NCBI GenBank assembly: GCA_964383365.1
Contig: CAYLHF010000002.1
Location: forward strand, 1-64,000
DNA length: 64,000 nucleotides
Source of the DNA: CAYLHF01 sp964383365
GTDB lineage: Bacteria > Bacteroidota > Rhodothermia > Rhodothermales > UBA10348
Direction: 5' to 3'
Part shown: positions 35,911-43,852 of the stretch, piece by piece
Position numbering within the stretch: the first letter of the stretch is position 1
Layout of the letters: each line of letters opens with the position of its first letter
Program-made: the position numbers and the translations under genes
Notes under the pieces: model-generated
The model's database searches: none
Told to the model about the DNA's origin: nothing
Seen by the model: only the letters and a program-made list of their open reading frames with translations

Positions 35911-37122
35911 ATGCAAAGTTCGTCGATCAGTGTTCGCCTCAGTGCGATGATGTTCCTCCAGTTTTTTGTCTGGGGAGCCTGGTACGTCACGGTGGGTATC
36001 TTCATGGGAGAGAACGGTATGGGAGATATTACCCACTGGGCGTATACCGTCAGTCCGCTCGCTGCCGTCATCTCTCCGTTTTTTCTTGGCCTGATCGCGG
36101 ATCGATACTTCGATGTCGAGAAAGTACTGGGTGTCATGCATCTACTCGGTGGCGCGGCCCTTCTGGCCGCGCCCTCATTCGCGCAGCGACCGACCCTGTT
36201 CATCATGCTGCTGGGGTTCCACATGCTCTGCTATATGCCGACGCTGGGGCTGACGAACACCCTCTCTTTTCACAACATAACCGATCAGGAAAAGCAGTTT
36301 CCACTGATACGGGTCTTCGGGACGCTAGGATGGATTGTTGCGGGCGTAGTCATCAGCCTGGGTCTCCACGCCGAAAAGACAGCCGTACCGTTTTACCTGG
36401 CCGGCTCGGTAGGTTTGGTCCTCGGACTTTACTGCTTTACGCTTCCCCATACCCCACCTCCGGCAGCTGGAAAAACCAAAATGTCCGCCCGGGAAATACT
36501 GGGCCTCGACGCTCTCTCGCACCTCGGGTCGCGCTCATTCGTAGTCTTCATCGTCTCGTCATTCCTCGTCAGCATTCCGCTCGCCGCCTACTATAACTTC
36601 GCTCCCATCTTCGTAAGCGACCTGGGCCTGACGGATCCTGCCTTCAAGATGAGTTTTGGGCAGATGTCAGAAGTGCTGTTCATGCTCGCGATGCCGTTCT
36701 TTTTCCGAAAACTGGGCGTGAAGTGGATGCTTGTGATCGGTATGGGGGCGTGGGTCGTGCGGTATGCCCTTTTCGCCATGGCCGCCCCATCAGCCGTCGT
36801 GTGGATGATTATGGGAGGCATCCTGTTGCACGGCGTGTGCTACGATTTCTTTTTCGTCACCGGTCAGATCTACGTGGACAAGAAATCCACTGCCGCGATT
36901 CGCGGACAGGCACAGGGCTTCCTGGTTCTTGTTACTTACGGCGTGGGTATGCTCATCGGCGCCCAGGTTGCCGGCTGGCTCAACAATCTGTATAAAGGGG
37001 ATGCGTCCGTATTGACTGTTGGTGCGTGGCAGTCCTTCTGGTGGGTACCTGCACTCTTCGCTGCTGCGATTCTCATCTTCTTTGCCGTCCTGTTCAATGA
37101 TCATGTAGAAACCGACGGATAA
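35911..37122 (+). CDS. MFS transporter, nucleoside:H+ symporter type
   Basis: 403 residues with 12 predicted membrane helices. The N-terminus RLSAMMFLQFFVWGAWYV and the segments SPFFLGLIADRYF and GTLGWI are typical of the NupG/XapB-like branch of the major facilitator superfamily. Members near TIM-barrel epimerases and DUF1080 proteins are thought to import sugars or glycosides. The frame opens at GTG 35881, but the ATG at 35911 starts the conserved region; neither has a clear binding site. The next gene begins 16 bases downstream. Confidence 0.85.
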   Translation: MQSSSISVRLSAMMFLQFFVWGAWYVTVGIFMGENGMGDITHWAYTVSPLAAVISPFFLGLIADRYFDVEKVLGVMHLLGGAALLAAPSFAQRPTLFIMLLGFHMLCYMPTLGLTNTLSFHNITDQEKQFPLIRVFGTLGWIVAGVVISLGLHAEKTAVPFYLAGSVGLVLGLYCFTLPHTPPPAAGKTKMSAREILGLDALSHLGSRSFVVFIVSSFLVSIPLAAYYNFAPIFVSDLGLTDPAFKMSFGQMSEVLFMLAMPFFFRKLGVKWMLVIGMGAWVVRYALFAMAAPSAVVWMIMGGILLHGVCYDFFFVTGQIYVDKKSTAAIRGQAQGFLVLVTYGVGMLIGAQVAGWLNNLYKGDASVLTVGAWQSFWWVPALFAAAILIFFAVLFNDHVETDG

Positions 37123-37138
37123 GCCACCTGATAGCCTT

Positions 37139-38089
37139 ATGAAACGAAGAGATTTTATCACGACAAGCCTGGGTGCTGCTGCGCTGACGTCCTCGGGAGT
37201 CCTGACCGGAATGGCAACTCCCACGACGTCCGGCAAGCGACTAGCCAGTCGGTCAGAACCTTTGTTTTCCATCTCTCTCGCAGAGTGGTCCCTCCACCGC
37301 GCCCTTGGTGCAGGTGAAATGACCAATCTTGATTTTCCCACGATTGCCAGGCAGACGTATGGCATTGACGGAATCGAGTATGTCAATTCCTTCTTCAAGG
37401 ACAAGGCCCGCGACATGACCTACCTGAAAGAGCTGAAGGGGCGTTGCGACGGCGAGGGCGTCGAGAGTGTACTCATCATGTGTGACGGGGAAGGACGCCT
37501 CGGCGATCCGGACGAAGCCGAGCGAACAAAAACGGTCGAAAACCACCACCGCTGGGTGGAGGCCGCGAAGTATCTCGGCTGTCATTCCATCCGTGTCAAC
37601 GCCGCGAGTGAGGGTTCTTGGGAAATACAGCGTGATCTCGCGGCAGACGGTCTCCGCCGTCTCACCGAGTACGGTGCCGAACATGACATCAACGTAATTG
37701 TTGAAAATCATGGCGGTATTTCAAGTAATGGAAAGTGGTTGTCTTCGGTCATTCGGCAGGTCGACCACCCTCGCTGCGGAACGCTTCCCGATTTCGGTAA
37801 TTTCCAGATCGAACCCGGAAAGTGGTACAACCGCTACACCGGCCTCACCGAACTGATGCCGTTCGCAAAAGCCGTCAGCGCCAAGACACACGTCTTCGAC
37901 ATCGAGGGCTACGAAAGAGAGATCGACTACTTCCGCATGATGAAAATCGTCCTGGAAGCCGGATATCACGGTCGCCTGGGTATCGAATTCGAAGGAAATG
38001 AAATCAGCGAAGATGCCGGAATCCGGGCAACGAAAGCCCTCCTCGAACGGGTTCGAGCAGGACTCTCCGAGCAGGATACCGATCGGTAG
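37139..38089 (+). CDS. Tat-exported sugar phosphate isomerase/epimerase-like TIM-barrel protein
   Basis: 316 residues. The twin-arginine signal MKRRDFITTS is followed by a hydrophobic region. The mature part is an AP-endonuclease-2-type TIM barrel with IRVNAASEG, VIVENHGG, TLPDFGNF and LGIEFEGNE, which supply the metal ligands (Glu, Asp, His, Glu). Proteins of this group act as isomerases, epimerases or 3-keto-glycoside enzymes; the exact reaction is not readable. It sits between a transporter and a DUF1080 lipoprotein. An assembly gap starts 49 bases after the stop. Confidence 0.85.
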   Translation: MKRRDFITTSLGAAALTSSGVLTGMATPTTSGKRLASRSEPLFSISLAEWSLHRALGAGEMTNLDFPTIARQTYGIDGIEYVNSFFKDKARDMTYLKELKGRCDGEGVESVLIMCDGEGRLGDPDEAERTKTVENHHRWVEAAKYLGCHSIRVNAASEGSWEIQRDLAADGLRRLTEYGAEHDINVIVENHGGISSNGKWLSSVIRQVDHPRCGTLPDFGNFQIEPGKWYNRYTGLTELMPFAKAVSAKTHVFDIEGYEREIDYFRMMKIVLEAGYHGRLGIEFEGNEISEDAGIRATKALLERVRAGLSEQDTDR

Positions 38090-38138
38090 GGCCTGCCCCC
38101 CCTTCTTGAAACACAGTCTTTGATAACACAGTTCTTGA

Positions 38139-38238
38139 NNNNNNNNNNNNNNNNNNNNNNNNNNNNNNNNNNNNNNNNNNNNNNNNNNNNNNNNNNNNNN
38201 NNNNNNNNNNNNNNNNNNNNNNNNNNNNNNNNNNNNNN
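38139..38238. other. Scaffold gap (100 N) flanked by a 55-bp identical overlap
   Basis: The 55 bases ending at 38138 (38084-38138) are identical to the 55 bases starting at 38239 (38239-38293). Such end identity is expected when two contigs that actually overlap are joined with N; the gap may then be empty or negative, or hide further copies of the adjacent repeat tract. Confidence 0.9.
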
Positions 38239-38257
38239 CGGTAGGGCCTGCCCCCCC

Positions 38258-38392
38258 TTCTTGAAACACAGTCTTTGATAACACAGTTCTTGATAACATT
38301 CAGTTTCTGATAACATTCAGTTTCTGATAACACAGTTCTTGATTACACAGTTCTTGACAACACAGTTCTTGATTACACAGTGAAAAACACAG
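38258..38392 (+). repeat. Tandem 14-17 bp repeat tract upstream of the DUF1080 gene
   Basis: Eight head-to-tail units of consensus TTCTTGATAACACAG: 38258-38271, 38272-38286, 38287-38303, 38304-38320, 38321-38335, 38336-38350, 38351-38365 and 38366-38380, then a partial unit in the coding region. Two units are 17 bases (ACATTCAG ending). The last unit supplies the G of the GTG start codon. The first two units also lie left of the gap. Confidence 0.92.
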
Positions 38393-39108
38393 CCTACCTT
38401 ATTCTCACCCTCCTCCTCCTATCGACCGGGTGCCAGAACAGCGACAAATCCGACAAAAGCGAAAAATTGACAGGCCAGAAAACATCTGATAAGAGCGAAA
38501 AGAAACTCTCGGAATGGATTACTCTCTTCGATGGAACCTCTCTCGATGCCTGGCGAGGATATAAACAGGAGACGATGCCCACCGGGTGGCAGATCGAGGA
38601 CAGTGCCATGGTCATGAGAGAGCCCGGCCACGGCGGAGATATTGTGACGCGCGACGAGTTCGATAGCTTTGAGCTTGAGCTGGACTGGAAAGTCCCTGAG
38701 GGCGGAAACAGTGGGATCATGTTTCGTGTCTCCGAAGACCACGACTACCCATGGGAGACGGGACCGGAAATGCAGGTGCTCGATAACGCCATCCACCCGG
38801 ACGGCGCTCATCTCAAGAATACCGCAGGTTCGAATTACGACGTAGACGCACCGACAGAGGACGTTACAAGACCGTCAGGCGAGTGGAATCACGTACGGCT
38901 CGTCGCAGATGGCCCCCATGTGGAGCACTGGCTCAACGGTGTCAAGATCGTGGAGTATGAACTCTGGACCGACGATTGGAACGAACGGGTCGCCGGCAGC
39001 AAGTGGGCCAACCATCCCGACTACGGATTAAACGAGACAGGACATATCGCCCTCCAGGGCGACCACACGGCGGTCTCCTACCGGAATATCCGGATCCGGG
39101 AACGCTGA
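38380..39108 (+). CDS. DUF1080 (3-keto-disaccharide hydrolase-like) lipoprotein
   Basis: 242 residues. The lipoprotein signal ends in STGCQN (Cys near 18), followed by a Lys/Ser/Asp-rich linker. The concanavalin-like DUF1080 domain then shows WITLFDGTSLDAWRG, FELELDWKVPEGGNSGIMFR, GPEMQVLDN, WNHVRLV and GHIALQGDH. Recent work assigns some members to hydrolysis of 3-keto-glycosides. The GTG start at 38380 is the only one giving the signal peptide; no Shine-Dalgarno sequence is visible because the repeat tract runs right up to it. Linked with the Tat-exported TIM-barrel protein and the transporter. Confidence 0.88.
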   Translation: MKNTAYLILTLLLLSTGCQNSDKSDKSEKLTGQKTSDKSEKKLSEWITLFDGTSLDAWRGYKQETMPTGWQIEDSAMVMREPGHGGDIVTRDEFDSFELELDWKVPEGGNSGIMFRVSEDHDYPWETGPEMQVLDNAIHPDGAHLKNTAGSNYDVDAPTEDVTRPSGEWNHVRLVADGPHVEHWLNGVKIVEYELWTDDWNERVAGSKWANHPDYGLNETGHIALQGDHTAVSYRNIRIRER

Positions 39109-39137
39109 ACCTGCCGCACACCGTCCTGTCTGGCCGT

Positions 39138-39152
39138 GCCAATTAAATTGGC
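39138..39152. repeat. Short palindrome between convergent genes
   Basis: GCCAATT-A-AATTGGC, perfect over 15 bases, lies between the DUF1080 gene and the DUF411 gene. It could form a small hairpin or be a chance palindrome. Confidence 0.35.
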
Positions 39153-39178
39153 GAAGGTTCTGATGGATCAATCCGGAC

Positions 39179-39658
39179 TCAGGGACCGGCCTTGACATGC
39201 TTGAAGACGCTCGATCGACCCTTTCCGTCGAATGCGAGAACGTCGTAGTCCGCGTAATCTGAAGGGTTTCCCATCTCCATGCCGGGTGACCCGAGAGGCA
39301 TGCCAGGGACTGAAATCCCGAGAACGGCCGGACGCTCGGCAAGTAGCCGTTCGACCTGCTCGGCCGGAACATGGCCTTCGATGATATATCCGTCGACCAG
39401 TGCGGTATGGCACGCGGCAAACTGCGGTTTGATGCCGTATTTGGCTTTTACCGCATTCATGTCATCCATATTCCGTACTTCGACCGTGTAGCCGGCCTGT
39501 TTCATATGGGCAACCCAATCACCACAACAGCCACACGAGGCCGATTTATACACGACCACCGTCTTTGCGTTGCTGTCACCCGACGGACTGACAAATAACA
39601 TGAACCCGACCAGAGCGAGGAGTACGACTCCGGCGACTGCGGTGATTATCTTCTTCAT
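39179..39658 (-). CDS. DUF411 metal-binding protein
   Basis: 159 residues. An N-terminal membrane anchor or signal (residues 5-25) precedes a DUF411 domain: YKSASCGCCGDW with three cysteines, NAVKAKYGI, and FAACHTALVDGYIIEGHVP. The family is linked to copper resistance and handling, and the Cys/His set suits metal binding in the periplasm. ATG 39658 has AGGAGT eight bases upstream; a GTG two codons earlier is too close to that site. Confidence 0.88.
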   Translation of the reverse strand: MKKIITAVAGVVLLALVGFMLFVSPSGDSNAKTVVVYKSASCGCCGDWVAHMKQAGYTVEVRNMDDMNAVKAKYGIKPQFAACHTALVDGYIIEGHVPAEQVERLLAERPAVLGISVPGMPLGSPGMEMGNPSDYADYDVLAFDGKGRSSVFKHVKAGP

Positions 39659-39802
39659 ATTCACGACTCCTGTTCCTGTGTTCGTTCAAACCGGAAAACA
39701 CCCACGGTTTCAAAGGTTCCATATTCGCCTCCCGTCAACTTGAAATTCAAGAAGACCCTCGTTAGCATCCACTCTCTTATTCACGTCACCCACTCATCCG
39801 CC

Positions 39803-40873
39803 ATGCGTGCTCTCCTTCCTGTTTTTTTGATCGGGGTCCTGTCGGCTTGCCAGACTAACTCTCGAGTACAGCAAACGTCGCTTCCCTACTGGGAAATCCA
39901 GTATCAGGACTCGACGGTCACGTTCATCGGCCTGGACGTGGTGTCCGATTCTGTGGTGTGGGCTGCCGGATCCGGTGGGAAATGGGTCCGGACTAGAGAC
40001 GGCGGATCGACGTGGGACGGCGGCGGCGTTCCGGGTGCCGACAGTGTACAGTTCCGTGACGTCCACGCCTTCAGTGTGGATGAAGCGTTTCTGCTCTCCG
40101 TCGGATCCGGATCTGATTCTCGCTTCTATAGAACCCGTAACGGTGGAACGAACTGGGACCTGGTTTTTCAAAATGATGATGAGAATAGCTTCTTCGACTG
40201 CTTCTCGTTCTGGGATCGAGGTCACGGTATCGCCTTCAGTGATTCATATGAAGGAGTCTTCCGGTTGATGAGAACAACAGACGGAGGAGATACCTGGACG
40301 CGCGTAGCCCCAGAGTCCGTACCACCGGCGCGAGACGGAGAAGGAGCTTTCGCGTCGAGCGGAACGTGTGTCGTCACTCGTCCGGGTGGGCTGGGCTGGT
40401 TCTCGACCGGGGCATCCGGAGTAGACACCCGCGTCATACGAACGACCGATTACGGGAAAACCTGGACCGACGCCCCGACCCCCATTGCCAGTAATTCGTC
40501 ATCATCAGGTGTTTTTTCGCTCTCCTTCCTGGATGATTTTAGAGGAATTGCCGTCGGTGGAGAATACACGGCTCCCGATTCATTGATCAGTCCGAACGTA
40601 GCACTTACATCGGACGGCGGACGAAACTGGACGCTTGGCGGTCAGAGTAATCTCGGGGGCTCTATCTTCGGTGCCGCGTATATTCCCGGAGCGGAAACGC
40701 CCACGATAGTCGCGGTAGCACCAACCGGAACAGACCTCTCAACAGATAACGCATCGACCTGGACCCGAATCGACTCGACCAATTTCTGGTCTGTGGCGTT
40801 CAACAGCCCTGCTGCCGGCTGGGCCGGTGGGCCCGGATACATTGGCCGACTCCGATTTCCATCCGATCATTAG
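39803..40873 (+). CDS. YCF48/BNR-repeat lipoprotein
   Basis: 356 residues. The chosen ATG begins a lipoprotein signal (GVLSACQT, Cys near 15); the frame is open 21 codons upstream without a signal. The body has repeated beta-propeller blades with the Asp-box pattern (TRDGGSTWDG, TRNGGTNWDL, TTDGGDTWTR, TTDYGKTWTD, TSDGGRNWTL), as in Ycf48/HCF136-like photosystem assembly factors and sialidase BNR proteins. Bacteroidota use this fold in many secreted proteins of unknown role. The cca-type gene starts 68 bases downstream. Confidence 0.82.
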   Translation: MRALLPVFLIGVLSACQTNSRVQQTSLPYWEIQYQDSTVTFIGLDVVSDSVVWAAGSGGKWVRTRDGGSTWDGGGVPGADSVQFRDVHAFSVDEAFLLSVGSGSDSRFYRTRNGGTNWDLVFQNDDENSFFDCFSFWDRGHGIAFSDSYEGVFRLMRTTDGGDTWTRVAPESVPPARDGEGAFASSGTCVVTRPGGLGWFSTGASGVDTRVIRTTDYGKTWTDAPTPIASNSSSSGVFSLSFLDDFRGIAVGGEYTAPDSLISPNVALTSDGGRNWTLGGQSNLGGSIFGAAYIPGAETPTIVAVAPTGTDLSTDNASTWTRIDSTNFWSVAFNSPAAGWAGGPGYIGRLRFPSDH

Positions 40874-40941
40874 CGCATTCGGTAGAGGGTTTGCTTCCCT
40901 GAATCGACAACGACAGCGGGCTCTCGAGAGCACGAACTTCC

Positions 40942-42405
40942 ATGCCACTGAATCTCTCATCCAGTATCGCGAACCACGCATTCGCGCCCCTCCTTCGATC
41001 GGTCGGTACGATCGCGGTGGAAGCAGGGATCGAAGCATATGCCGTCGGGGGAGTGATCCGCGATGTACTCCTCGACCGACGCACATCAGACATCGATTTT
41101 GTGTGCGTTGGAGAAGACTCCGGTATCCGTCTGGCTGAACGCGTAGCCTCTGAGTTCGGTGGAACGACGGTACACGTGTATGCCACATTCGGAACCGCCG
41201 CCGTTCGTGTCCGGACCGACGGCAAGGAGCGCATGCTGGAATTTGTAGCTGCCAGGAAAGAAAGCTACTCCCGGGATTCCCGGAAACCGGACGTTGAACC
41301 CGGCACGTTGGAGGACGATCAGAACCGGCGCGATTTCACGGTCAATGCCATGGCGATCCACCTGTCGCCGGATAGATTCGGAGAATTGATCGACCCTTTT
41401 GGTGGTGTTACCGATCTGGAGTCGAAGCTACTTCGAACGCCACTCCCCCCCATCGAAACGTTTGACGACGATCCGCTTCGCATCATTCGGGCGGCGCGTT
41501 TTGCTTCACAGCTCGGATTCAAGATCGAAAAGGACACGTTCAAGGCCATGCGCCATCGGGCCGAACGGATTTCCATCGTGAGTCCGGAACGTATCGAAGA
41601 CGAATTACAAAAAATAATGGGTGCCCCGCTCCCCTCGGTGGGTTTCCGTCTGCTGCACGAATGCCGGGTACTGGCAATCATATTCCCGGAACTCGTAGCA
41701 CTGCAAGGTGTCGAGACCGTCAACGGTCAGGCGCACAAGGACAATTTTTATCACACGCTGCAGGTTGTAGACAACCTGGCTATTGCGACTGCCAGTCGAT
41801 CCGTGGAGGACACACGCTGGCTTCGATGGGCGGCTCTGATGCATGACATCGGGAAACCGGTCACCAAGCGCTTTGCACCGGGAACGGGGTGGACGTTTCA
41901 CGGACACGAAGACAAGGGTTCTCGAATGATTCCTCGGATTTTCCGGCATCTGCGTTTGCCGCACGACGAGCGGATGAAGTATGTCCAGAAAATGGTTCGG
42001 CTCCACCACCGGCCGGTCTCGCTTGTCGACGACAGCGTCACTGACTCTGCCGTCCGGCGACTGCTCTTCGATGCGGGCAAAGATATCGATGACCTGATGA
42101 CGCTTGTCCGCGCCGATATCACATCGAAAAACGACCGACGTGTTAGAAAGTATTTAAGAGCTTTCGATTCGGTGGAAGAAAAGATGGCAGAGGTCGAAGA
42201 GCGTGATCACCTGCGTTCTTTCCAGCCCCCTGTCGACGGAAAGGAGATCATGGAGACGCTGGGCCTTGAGCCGTCCCGCGTGGTGGGTACGCTCAAAGAA
42301 GCGGTCCGCGAGGCGATTCTAGATGGCCGCATCCCTAACGAACACGACGCCGCCTTTGCCTATCTGATGGAAATCAAGGACGAGATACTTTCAGATCAGA
42401 AGTGA
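40942..42405 (+). CDS. cca: CCA tRNA nucleotidyltransferase / poly(A) polymerase family with HD domain
   Basis: 487 residues. The class II nucleotidyltransferase head has GGVIRDVLLDRR (residues 36-47) and the metal pair DID (50-52), followed by RRDFTVNAMA and DDPLRIIRAARFA. A C-terminal HD domain (LMHDIGKP near 300) is present, as in several bacterial CCA-adding enzymes. In Bacteroidota this single protein normally repairs tRNA 3' ends; some relatives are poly(A) polymerases and the two are hard to tell apart by eye. The tRNA at the window start already encodes CCA. Confidence 0.9.
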   Translation: MPLNLSSSIANHAFAPLLRSVGTIAVEAGIEAYAVGGVIRDVLLDRRTSDIDFVCVGEDSGIRLAERVASEFGGTTVHVYATFGTAAVRVRTDGKERMLEFVAARKESYSRDSRKPDVEPGTLEDDQNRRDFTVNAMAIHLSPDRFGELIDPFGGVTDLESKLLRTPLPPIETFDDDPLRIIRAARFASQLGFKIEKDTFKAMRHRAERISIVSPERIEDELQKIMGAPLPSVGFRLLHECRVLAIIFPELVALQGVETVNGQAHKDNFYHTLQVVDNLAIATASRSVEDTRWLRWAALMHDIGKPVTKRFAPGTGWTFHGHEDKGSRMIPRIFRHLRLPHDERMKYVQKMVRLHHRPVSLVDDSVTDSAVRRLLFDAGKDIDDLMTLVRADITSKNDRRVRKYLRAFDSVEEKMAEVEERDHLRSFQPPVDGKEIMETLGLEPSRVVGTLKEAVREAILDGRIPNEHDAAFAYLMEIKDEILSDQK

Positions 42406-42653
42406 CTGGAATACCATTTGTTACTCATTGCACCACCAGTAAGCACGCTGAAACGACCTATCCGAAACGCCAGAATGAGCGTCGATCCGGAATCGGATCC
42501 CGACCGGTGAAACAAGGTTTTGAATCCCGCGGCGAATACCATCGTAGAGATCAGTCAGACATCGGAACCAACATACAGAATGTATGGGGCCCAATTGATG
42601 CATTTCGGCATGGGCTGATGCACTGGTCTCCAGAACAATAACCTCGTAATCAC

Positions 42654-42818
42654 ATGGGCGATTTTATCCGCGTCGTATTCTCGATCATCATTCCGCCGAT
42701 CGGCGTCTTCTTCAAGGTCGGATTCGGGCTGCATTTCTGGATCAACATTCTGCTGACCATGATGGGCTACATCCCGGGCCTCGTTCACGCGATCTGGATC
42801 ATCGCATCGGATAAATAG
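42654..42818 (+). CDS. Pmp3/YqaE-family small membrane protein
   Basis: A 54-residue frame, ATG 42654 to TAG 42818. The peptide contains the family signature in order: SIIIPPIGVF, GFGLHFWINILL and GYIPGLVHAIW, two membrane-spanning helices in all. Pmp3/YqaE (UPF0057) proteins are small stress-related membrane proteins that influence membrane potential and salt tolerance in yeast and plants. The match covers the full length, so it is a real gene despite its size. Confidence 0.9.
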   Translation: MGDFIRVVFSIIIPPIGVFFKVGFGLHFWINILLTMMGYIPGLVHAIWIIASDK

Positions 42819-42829
42819 CAGACTCGTGC

Positions 42830-43228
42830 CTATTCAGATGCCATGGCAACGGGCCGGACATCCCACATGAGCATGGTGTCGATGTCTGCGTAGTCTTCTT
42901 CTCCATCCGCATCCGTAAAGGAATAGTCGCCGAACTTCTCCCTCTGCGCCGGTGAGAGCAGTTTCCACGTGACACCCTCGTTATCCTCAAATTCCGCCGG
43001 GTACGGGTTCGACAACCGGTAGGACGGGTGATAGGAACGATACATCTTCTCCGCTTCGTAGAGGGCGGCCCTCCGTGCACCTGGCATGGAGGAACTCTTA
43101 CCAGAGACTTTGAACGGTGTGATTGTGATGGTCGCGGTCAGGAAACCGTCTTCCATTTCGGTGTACTCGGGCCTCATGACCTTGAAATCACCTGGGTGGG
43201 GATATGCGCTTCGTTCGTTGAGTTCCAT
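42830..43228 (-). CDS. Hypothetical protein
   Basis: 132 residues from ATG 43228 (a TTG seven codons upstream is the only alternative). No signal peptide or membrane segment. Charged and aromatic sequence with MRPEYTEMEDGFL, AEKMYRSYHPSYRL and REKFGDYSF. No family recognised. Convergent with the Pmp3-like gene, 11 bases apart. Lack of a clear binding site lowers confidence, but composition fits a coding frame. Confidence 0.55.
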   Translation of the reverse strand: MELNERSAYPHPGDFKVMRPEYTEMEDGFLTATITITPFKVSGKSSSMPGARRAALYEAEKMYRSYHPSYRLSNPYPAEFEDNEGVTWKLLSPAQREKFGDYSFTDADGEEDYADIDTMLMWDVRPVAMASE

Positions 43229-43852
43229 GAATGACTGGATGCGATGCAAATTGACGGGTGGGAAAGAGGGGGATAACCGTTCTCTGTAGTCGGGGCACCC
43301 CCGGTAGTGAGCGTCTTCAACGAGGGACGCGCGCGCGGGTTCGCCAAGAATCCTGTGAATTGTATTGGAATCGCTGTTTTTGTTAATAACCGTTATTGTT
43401 CCGTGTTTGATGGTGATTTGAGGGATGGAGTGATGTGTATTGTGGATAACTTTATGTGTCTCACGAAGACGTGGTTGTCAGAGTCGATGCAATAACGGAC
43501 ATAAGTATTTCAATTCCATTTCCTGAGCCGTTCAACGATTCTGTTTTCAGTCCAGGAGATCCACATTCAGGCTGTTGAAATAAATTTATGATTGTGGAAA
43601 ATTTGTGCTTGCATAACGGTCATTTATCCGATTTATTGGTAGCCGCACCCACTGCCGCCCTTACCCAGACGGTTTACGGCTTCGAAGACGTAGACCGTTA
43701 TTTTTCGGCGGCAATGAGACTCATCTGACGTTCCTTCAGGCGTAGACTCGTTCCGGTCTTACTGGTCCGGACCCCACCCTGCCTGGCCGAATTCAGGAGT
43801 CCTGTGCGCACTACTTACGGTCACTTACACCCTTAAAAATGCCAGAATAGCT
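43229..43852. promoter_or_regulatory. Upstream region of nrdJ with repeated ATAACGG motifs and DnaA boxes
   Basis: 624 bases without a convincing gene. Four copies of ATAACGG or its complement occur: 43390-43397 (CCGTTATT, within the palindrome AATAAC-C-GTTATT at 43385-43397), 43491-43498, 43612-43619 and 43695-43702. A perfect DnaA box (TTATCCACA on the minus strand) lies at 43441-43449, and a one-mismatch copy (TTTTCCACA) at 43593-43601. No cobalamin riboswitch conserved box was recognised. The region probably controls nrdJ. Confidence 0.5.

Noticed and set aside
38258..38392. CRISPR array or replication iterons
   Set aside because: There are no spacers, units are 14-17 bases and vary, and no replication protein or cas gene is nearby.
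42402..42641. 79-residue frame overlapping the end of the cca gene
   Set aside because: Composition is Arg/His/Ser-rich without pattern; the real small gene here is the Pmp3-like one starting at 42654.
43307..43495. 62-residue frame in the nrdJ upstream region
   Set aside because: No binding site or family, and it runs through the palindrome and DnaA box that look regulatory.
43560..43850. Cobalamin riboswitch for the B12-dependent nrdJ
   Set aside because: GCACCCACTGCCGCCC and CTGCCTGG looked suggestive, but the conserved B12 box and core order could not be found.
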